Assembly: GCA_018806915.1 (NCBI GenBank) | Contig: JAGKQI010000088.1 | Coordinates: 1,607,600-1,671,599, forward strand | DNA from: Phytophthora colocasiae | Lineage: Eukaryota; Oomycota; Peronosporomycetes; Peronosporales; Peronosporaceae | Length of the DNA stretch: 64,000 nucleotides | Direction of reading: 5' to 3' | In this document: positions 59,901 through 64,000 of the stretch, piece after piece | How positions within the stretch are numbered: the stretch's first letter is position 1 | Layout of the letters: every line of letters starts with the position of its first letter | Made by a program: the position numbers and the translations under genes | The notes under the pieces: generated by a model | Database searches by the model: none | Seen by the model: only the letters and a program-made list of their open reading frames with translations | Told to the model about the DNA's origin: nothing

Positions 59901-60915
59901 TCCGTGCCTCTACATCAAGATTGTCGATGGTGACTGCGTTCTGATGCTGGTGTACGTCGACGATGTTTTGGTGACCGGAAGCTCTTCGACGATCATTGCT
60001 GAAGTCAAGAAACAGCTTAAGGCACGATTCGAGATGACCGACAGCGGCAAATGTTCCTTCATTCTGGGGATTGAGGTGGTCGACAATGCGGATGGCAGTG
60101 TCACATTGAGTCAAGCTCGCTACATCAACGACATCCTGGAGCGCTTTGGCATGCAGAACTGCAAACCTGCTGCCAGTCCAGTCGACCTCAGCATGAAGCT
60201 CGTTGCCAGTGACGTCTCGACCAAGTTGGATGCGCCGTTCCGCGAAGCTGTCGGTGCTCTCATGCACTTGATGACGTCGACTCGCCCGGACATTGCTTTT
60301 GCAGTTGGTTACGTTTCGCGCTTCATGGAGAATCCTCAAGTCGAGCACTGGATTGCAGTCAAGCGCATCTTCCGTTACCTTCAGGGCACCAAGTCGCATG
60401 GACTCCGTTTTTCGCCGACCAAGGGAATCGACTTTCGTGGCTATTCGGATGCAGACTGGGCTGGTGACCACAGTGACCGCAAGTCGACTTCAGGCTACCT
60501 GTTTCAAGTTCTTGGCGGACCTGTGTCGTGGGGATCCAAGAAGCAATCGAGTGTGTCTCTTTCCACGAGTGAAGCCGAGTACATTGCGCTCAGTCTGGCA
60601 ATCCAAGAAGGCAAGTGGGTGCACAAGCTTCTGTGTGAGATCCTTGACGCTGCAGGCGAAGACATCCCGGATCTGAAGATTTTCGAAGACAATCAGTCGT
60701 GCATCAAGATGACGAAGAACCCTGTGAACCATGGCCGCGCGAAGCACATCGACATCAAGTACCACCACATCCGTGATGAAGTCAAGCGCGGTGAAGTGAT
60801 CGTCGAGTACTGCGAGACCACGACCATGCTGGCCGACATCTTGACCAAGGGACTCGGCGGACCTCGTCACAAGGACTTAACGACGGCTCTTGGCGTTCAA
60901 GCGTGTTCGCATTGA
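56926..60915 (+). CDS. pol: Copia-4 Gag-Pol polyprotein (two compensating frame changes)
   Basis: ATG 56926 to TGA 60915, 3990 bases, usual length for Copia (about 1330 codons). Order: Gag; zinc knuckle [14 protein letters not shown]; protease DSGATHH; pre-integrase and integrase (core acids in [26 protein letters not shown]); acidic linker; RT ([10 protein letters not shown]); RNase H ([28 protein letters not shown]). One A is missing from the run at 58325-58328 (four here, five in the sister copies), and one G is extra at 59415-59417. Between them the frame is displaced. Both lie in homopolymers, so they may be sequencing errors or true mutations. All catalytic residues are present. Confidence 0.9.
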
Positions 60916-60922
60916 GAGGGGC

Positions 60923-61204
60923 TGTTGCAGGTGATCCAATACGATCCCGCAATGATTACGGTAAGATGTTTACGCCACCGATGATTAGACGAGTAGGATG
61001 ATTGGACGAGTACAGAATGTTGGTGATTGGATGCACCAAATGATTGGATGCAGACCAGGTAGAGAAAACAGTGTAAGCTCATATCAATCAATCACTTCTG
61101 AATTTCCATTCTACCCCTCAAGTGACTTCCCTCGCCTCGGCCTCCTCGCCCCAAGCTTCGGCAGTCCTCCCCTCGCAAGACAACCTCTACCACGACCTTC
61201 TTCA
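60923..61204 (+). repeat. Copia-4 3' LTR
   Basis: 282 bp, by eye identical to 56625-56906, ending CTTCA before GTGCT. Confidence 0.93.
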
Positions 61205-61858
61205 GTGCTCACAGGGAAAGATGGGTGCCCTACCGAAGAGCCTCCGGTCCAAGCTGTTCAAAGCAAGCGTTACATTATTAAAGTTATGTTTCTCTGTGCA
61301 GTCGCGCATCCACGCGGTGATTGGGACGGCAAAGTCGGCATTTGGTCGGTAGTGGAGACGTACATTACGCGGCGACGGAGTGTCAATCGAGCGGCTGGTG
61401 TTGGAGAGACGCGTCCTGTGTCGATAACACGCGATATATCGCGTCGGATGCCAGCCGTCAAGGCCAAGTGGCCGCAAGAACAGAAGCATCTCACGATAAA
61501 AGATCAGCAAGACAATGCCCGCCCTCATGTCCTGGAGGACGATCCCATTGTAGCTGCAGCAGGATTCTCTGATGGCTGGATGATCAAGATTGTGAACCAA
61601 CCTGCTCAAAGCCCCGATTTGAACTGCCTGGACCTGGGCTTCTTCAACAGCATTCAGTCTCTGCAGTCGAAAACGATTCTACGAACATCTGACGATCTTA
61701 TTAAGGAGGTGAAGCTGTCGTTCCAAGAATTAACGGCTGTCTCGCTTAACAAGACCATTCTTACTCTGCAGCACGTAATAAAGCAGATACTGAAGCATAA
61801 AGGCCCCAACAACTATCGACTCGGGCATTTACACAAGGAAAAGCTGATACGTGCCGAT
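61205..61858 (+). pseudogene. Mar-1: mariner transposase, C-terminal part
   Basis: The open frame continues the transposase: VMFLCAVAHPRGDWDGKVG, then IKDQQDNARPHV (second catalytic Asp), then NQPAQSPDLNCLDLGFFNS (third Asp, about 34 residues later), then helices to KEKLIRADK. This is the DDD pattern of the mariner branch. The frame then runs on into LTR sequence at 61859 without the expected right terminal repeat, so the element is truncated at this end as well as split by Copia-4. Confidence 0.8.
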
Positions 61859-63222
61859 AAGACGATGTGTCACACACAGATCAGTGACGTGTGTCCTTGC
61901 TGGTGTCTACCGCACCAAATGTAGCCAAGGCGCGCAGCGCCGTGTAACCCCGTTACAAGGTGGATATTGGGACGAATGCACCGGAACGTTGAAGCGGCGT
62001 TCGTCAACCCAAACGCCATTCGAACGAAACGGTACAGTCCCTTTTGGTAGTGAACGCGGTCTTGTCCTTGTCTCCCGCCGCTACCAAGATCTGGCGCTGA
62101 GCTGGCTCGTACGGACGCGTGTGTCACGGAAAGAGGGGCGGGTGGCTCCATGGCGGCGAAGCAGGCAGTAGCAGCGGAGGCTGTACCATTCAAGGTGATA
62201 GGAAAACCAGTAGCGGGCGGTCACGCGATGGGAATGGATAAAGACGTAGGAGAATCAAGTACGACTGTGCGTGCGTCATTAACGAATACGACAGTTCATA
62301 GTGTTGCTCTAGAGGCAGAACGACCACAGTAGGAACGGACTCCACAACGTCGGTCTTCCAGAAGCACGGAGCAACTAGCAGTGTACGTGGATGATCAGCA
62401 GGGCCGATATACGCAGTTTGAGGTGGAAGTCGGCACGGGCGACGCGATTGCGGTCGAGCCGCGTAGCGACGAGTGGGAAGCAAAGCGAGCTGAACTGTAG
62501 AGGCGACGACAGCAAGAGCCGACGTTACAACTCACGGACACGGAGATCCTTGACGCGAAGAAGAAGAGCAAGTAGGTGACGAAGCCATAAGACGCAGGTA
62601 TGTACCGAGGACAAAAGATACACGTACGTGAGAATAGAATGGCTCGAGTGTAGTGGTGGCCGGGGCGTCAGAGCAAGGCCAAAAGCTGGGTGAGAGGCTG
62701 CCAAGAGTGCGGGAGCCGCAAGGTGCGACCGCGTGAGGTGATCCTGGCATTACGCAGTTTTGAGAGCGGAAACGTGGGTGGCTGAGCTATTACCCCAGAG
62801 CGATGGTGGAGAACGGCTTGTTATCGCGGCGGTAGAGTACCTCACAAGGTATGCCGTATCAGCGACAGTGACTCGACACACGGTGGAGAGCGTCGCTGAC
62901 TTCCTGATGAAGCGAATGGTGTTAAAGTTTGGGCCGTTCGGGGAGATCCTTACGGATGGAGCTCCAGAGCTAACAGGACGAGTAATTGAGGAGCTGGTGG
63001 TATTACTACAGGCGCAGCAGACAACACCAGTGCTCTACAGACCGCAGATAGTTGGGCTAGTGGAGGGATTCAATCGTACGTGGAAAGCCATGGTGTCCAC
63101 TACATGAACGATGAGTACCAGCGGGATTGGAATTGACTTCGCGGTTTACGCATGCAATTCGAGGCGACATTCGATTGTAGCGCTGACGTTGAATGAGCAC
63201 ATGATGGGCAGGAAGTTACACA
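61859..63222 (+). mobile_element. Inverted, rearranged Gyp-T fragment
   Basis: 61859-61957 is the inner part of the Gyp-T LTR in plus orientation, ending cgttaca. After 25 bases of leader comes a 110-base RT piece in the opposite orientation (about 61983-62093). Then plus-strand pol from the region before integrase: integrase core 62760-63107 (AAVEYLTRYAVSATVTRH, LTDGAPEL, GLVEGFNRTWK) and part of the integrase tail, to about 63222. Most of RT is deleted. It lacks MULE-U because it ends before that site. Confidence 0.8.
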
Positions 63223-64000
63223 CGTGCGGGGAAAAAGCAAACCAAGGTCGCTCTGTTTAAGGGTAACACGCGGATGAAGGCTGGGCAAACCGAGAGAACT
63301 GCGCATACGAGGCAGTTACTGTCGGTGGCAGCAGAAACGAATTCGTTAGTCGTCCCGGCCAAAACGCAGGAGAATCAGTCGGCCAAGAGCAAGTCGGCAA
63401 CCAAGGGCAAGCCTTCATCTAAGAAACGAAAGGGGAATTTTACTGAGCCCTCGGATGGATCTAGCAAGCGACAAAAACCGACAGGCCAAGATACTGAAGT
63501 TTCTGTACAGGATTTTGAAGCTGCTGAACCGGAGGAGGCAGAAGGCCAAGAGGTTCCCATCAAATTCCTGAAGGAAGCTTGCGATGAAATGAGGAGAGCT
63601 TGCAACGAGGAGTACCAAGGAGATAAGCGGCAATGCGAGCGGCGCACGAAAGCACAGCCGTACACTTTGGCAAACTATCAGAAGCGCTTGTGGGTAGAAC
63701 GGTATCTCGCCGCACGAAATAGATGCGAAAAGGTAGATTACAATGATTTAGCGACCAAAATTCAGTTCAAGACCTTCAAGAGCGAACCAGCAGAGCTCAA
63801 GAAGCACCACCAGTTTTTGCTCAAGGAAGTATATGCAGGGTATCTCAAGGTGTTGGAAAATAAGAAAAGCAAGGCTAATGCAGATCCTAGCGCAGGCCTA
63901 AGAGAACTCGTGGCATCAAGCAATGCCTCGTTGGTCACGAAGCTTTTGAGCGAGGGCCACGAAGAAACTAAGAAAGAGCTGAGACGTGCAATTCGGGAGG
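63223..64000 (+). CDS. Unrecognised lysine-rich ORF, open at window end
   Basis: One plus-strand frame stays open from the Gyp-T breakpoint (about 63223) to the last base, about 259 codons. The first ATG is at 63274. The first third is basic with a probable nuclear localisation signal (KSKSATKGKPSSKKRKG ... SSKRQKP). It continues with an acidic linker and then charged helices (PYTLANYQKRLWVERYLAA, FKSEPAELKKHHQFLLKEV, VTKLLSEGHEETKKEL). No family is recognised. Low stop density over 770 bases and helical pattern support coding. Its true 5' end may have been replaced by the Gyp-T fragment. It could be a host gene exon or part of another transposon. Confidence 0.6.

Larger units (their letters stand above)
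56625..61204 (+). mobile_element. Copia-4: young, nearly intact Copia element
   Basis: 4580 bp with 282-bp LTRs that look identical, the half-tRNA primer site, one gag-pol, a gagaggggc purine tract and the 5-bp duplication GTGCT (56620-56624 and 61205-61209). It is inserted in the mariner transposase gene. Identical LTRs mean very recent insertion. Confidence 0.93.

Noticed and set aside
59479..60471. Minus-strand frame of 330 codons in Copia-4
   Set aside because: It is the antisense shadow of RT and RNase H in the same codon register. It exists only because the sense frame is open.
61122..61352. Frames starting in the Copia-4 3' LTR and running into mariner
   Set aside because: These are chance fusions across the insertion edge, not genes.

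Overview
The window is an accessory, repeat-only piece of a eukaryotic genome, most likely an oomycete of the Phytophthora group. That placement rests on remembered family resemblance of the Ty3/Gypsy pol proteins (with a second, archaeal-type RNase H), on short GT-AG introns and on the mixture of element types. No database search was possible. I see no rRNA, tRNA, CRISPR array or clear housekeeping gene. Almost every base belongs to a nest of transposable elements. Working names used below: Gyp-T (tandemly amplified, truncated Gypsy), MULE-U (Ulp1-carrying DNA transposon inside Gyp-T), Gyp-A (long Gypsy with an accessory gene), Cop (one Copia family, several copies) and Mar-1 (mariner remnant).

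Layout. 1-705 and 14384-40998 form a head-to-tail array of Gyp-T units of about 5.92-5.96 kb. Each unit is LTR, MULE-U, then a gag-less, frameshifted pol read on the minus strand. The first unit (1-705 plus 14384-17049) lacks MULE-U and so preserves its empty target site. Gyp-A (706-14383, minus strand, 1.4 kb LTRs, 4-bp GTGG duplication) sits inside the integrase of that first unit. It carries gag, protease, reverse transcriptase, a second RNase H, and integrase with a chromodomain, all damaged. On the opposite strand, between pol and the 3' LTR, it carries a separate spliced coiled-coil gene (about 2221-4835).

40999-54829 is a Copia compound inserted in the fifth Gyp-T LTR with an ATTTA duplication. 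Its left part (40999-45862) has the exact structure of an inverted autointegration product: 5' half, inverted LTR, inverted 3' half, then the next LTR, with a 5-bp AATGC duplication at the self-target. It appears to have joined a resident Copia copy (body 50534-54547) by recombination between LTRs. A further Copia (45881-50528) then jumped into the resident leader with an AGTAC duplication. To the right, the array's sixth MULE-U copy is cut at 56040. A mariner remnant follows, itself split by a very young Copia (56625-61204, GTGCT duplication), then an inverted, rearranged Gyp-T fragment (61859-63222). Last comes an unrecognised lysine-rich reading frame that runs off the right edge.

How the parts work together. 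The coding capacity is for transposition: Gag, protease, RT/RNase H and integrase of two retrotransposon classes, and a DDD mariner transposase. The most unusual genes are passengers: a two-exon gene in MULE-U joining a histone-H1-like Lys/Ala-rich N-terminus to a Ulp1/C48-type peptidase domain, and the antisense coiled-coil gene of Gyp-A. No long element is fully intact. Copia 56625-61204 comes closest, with two compensating single-base length changes.
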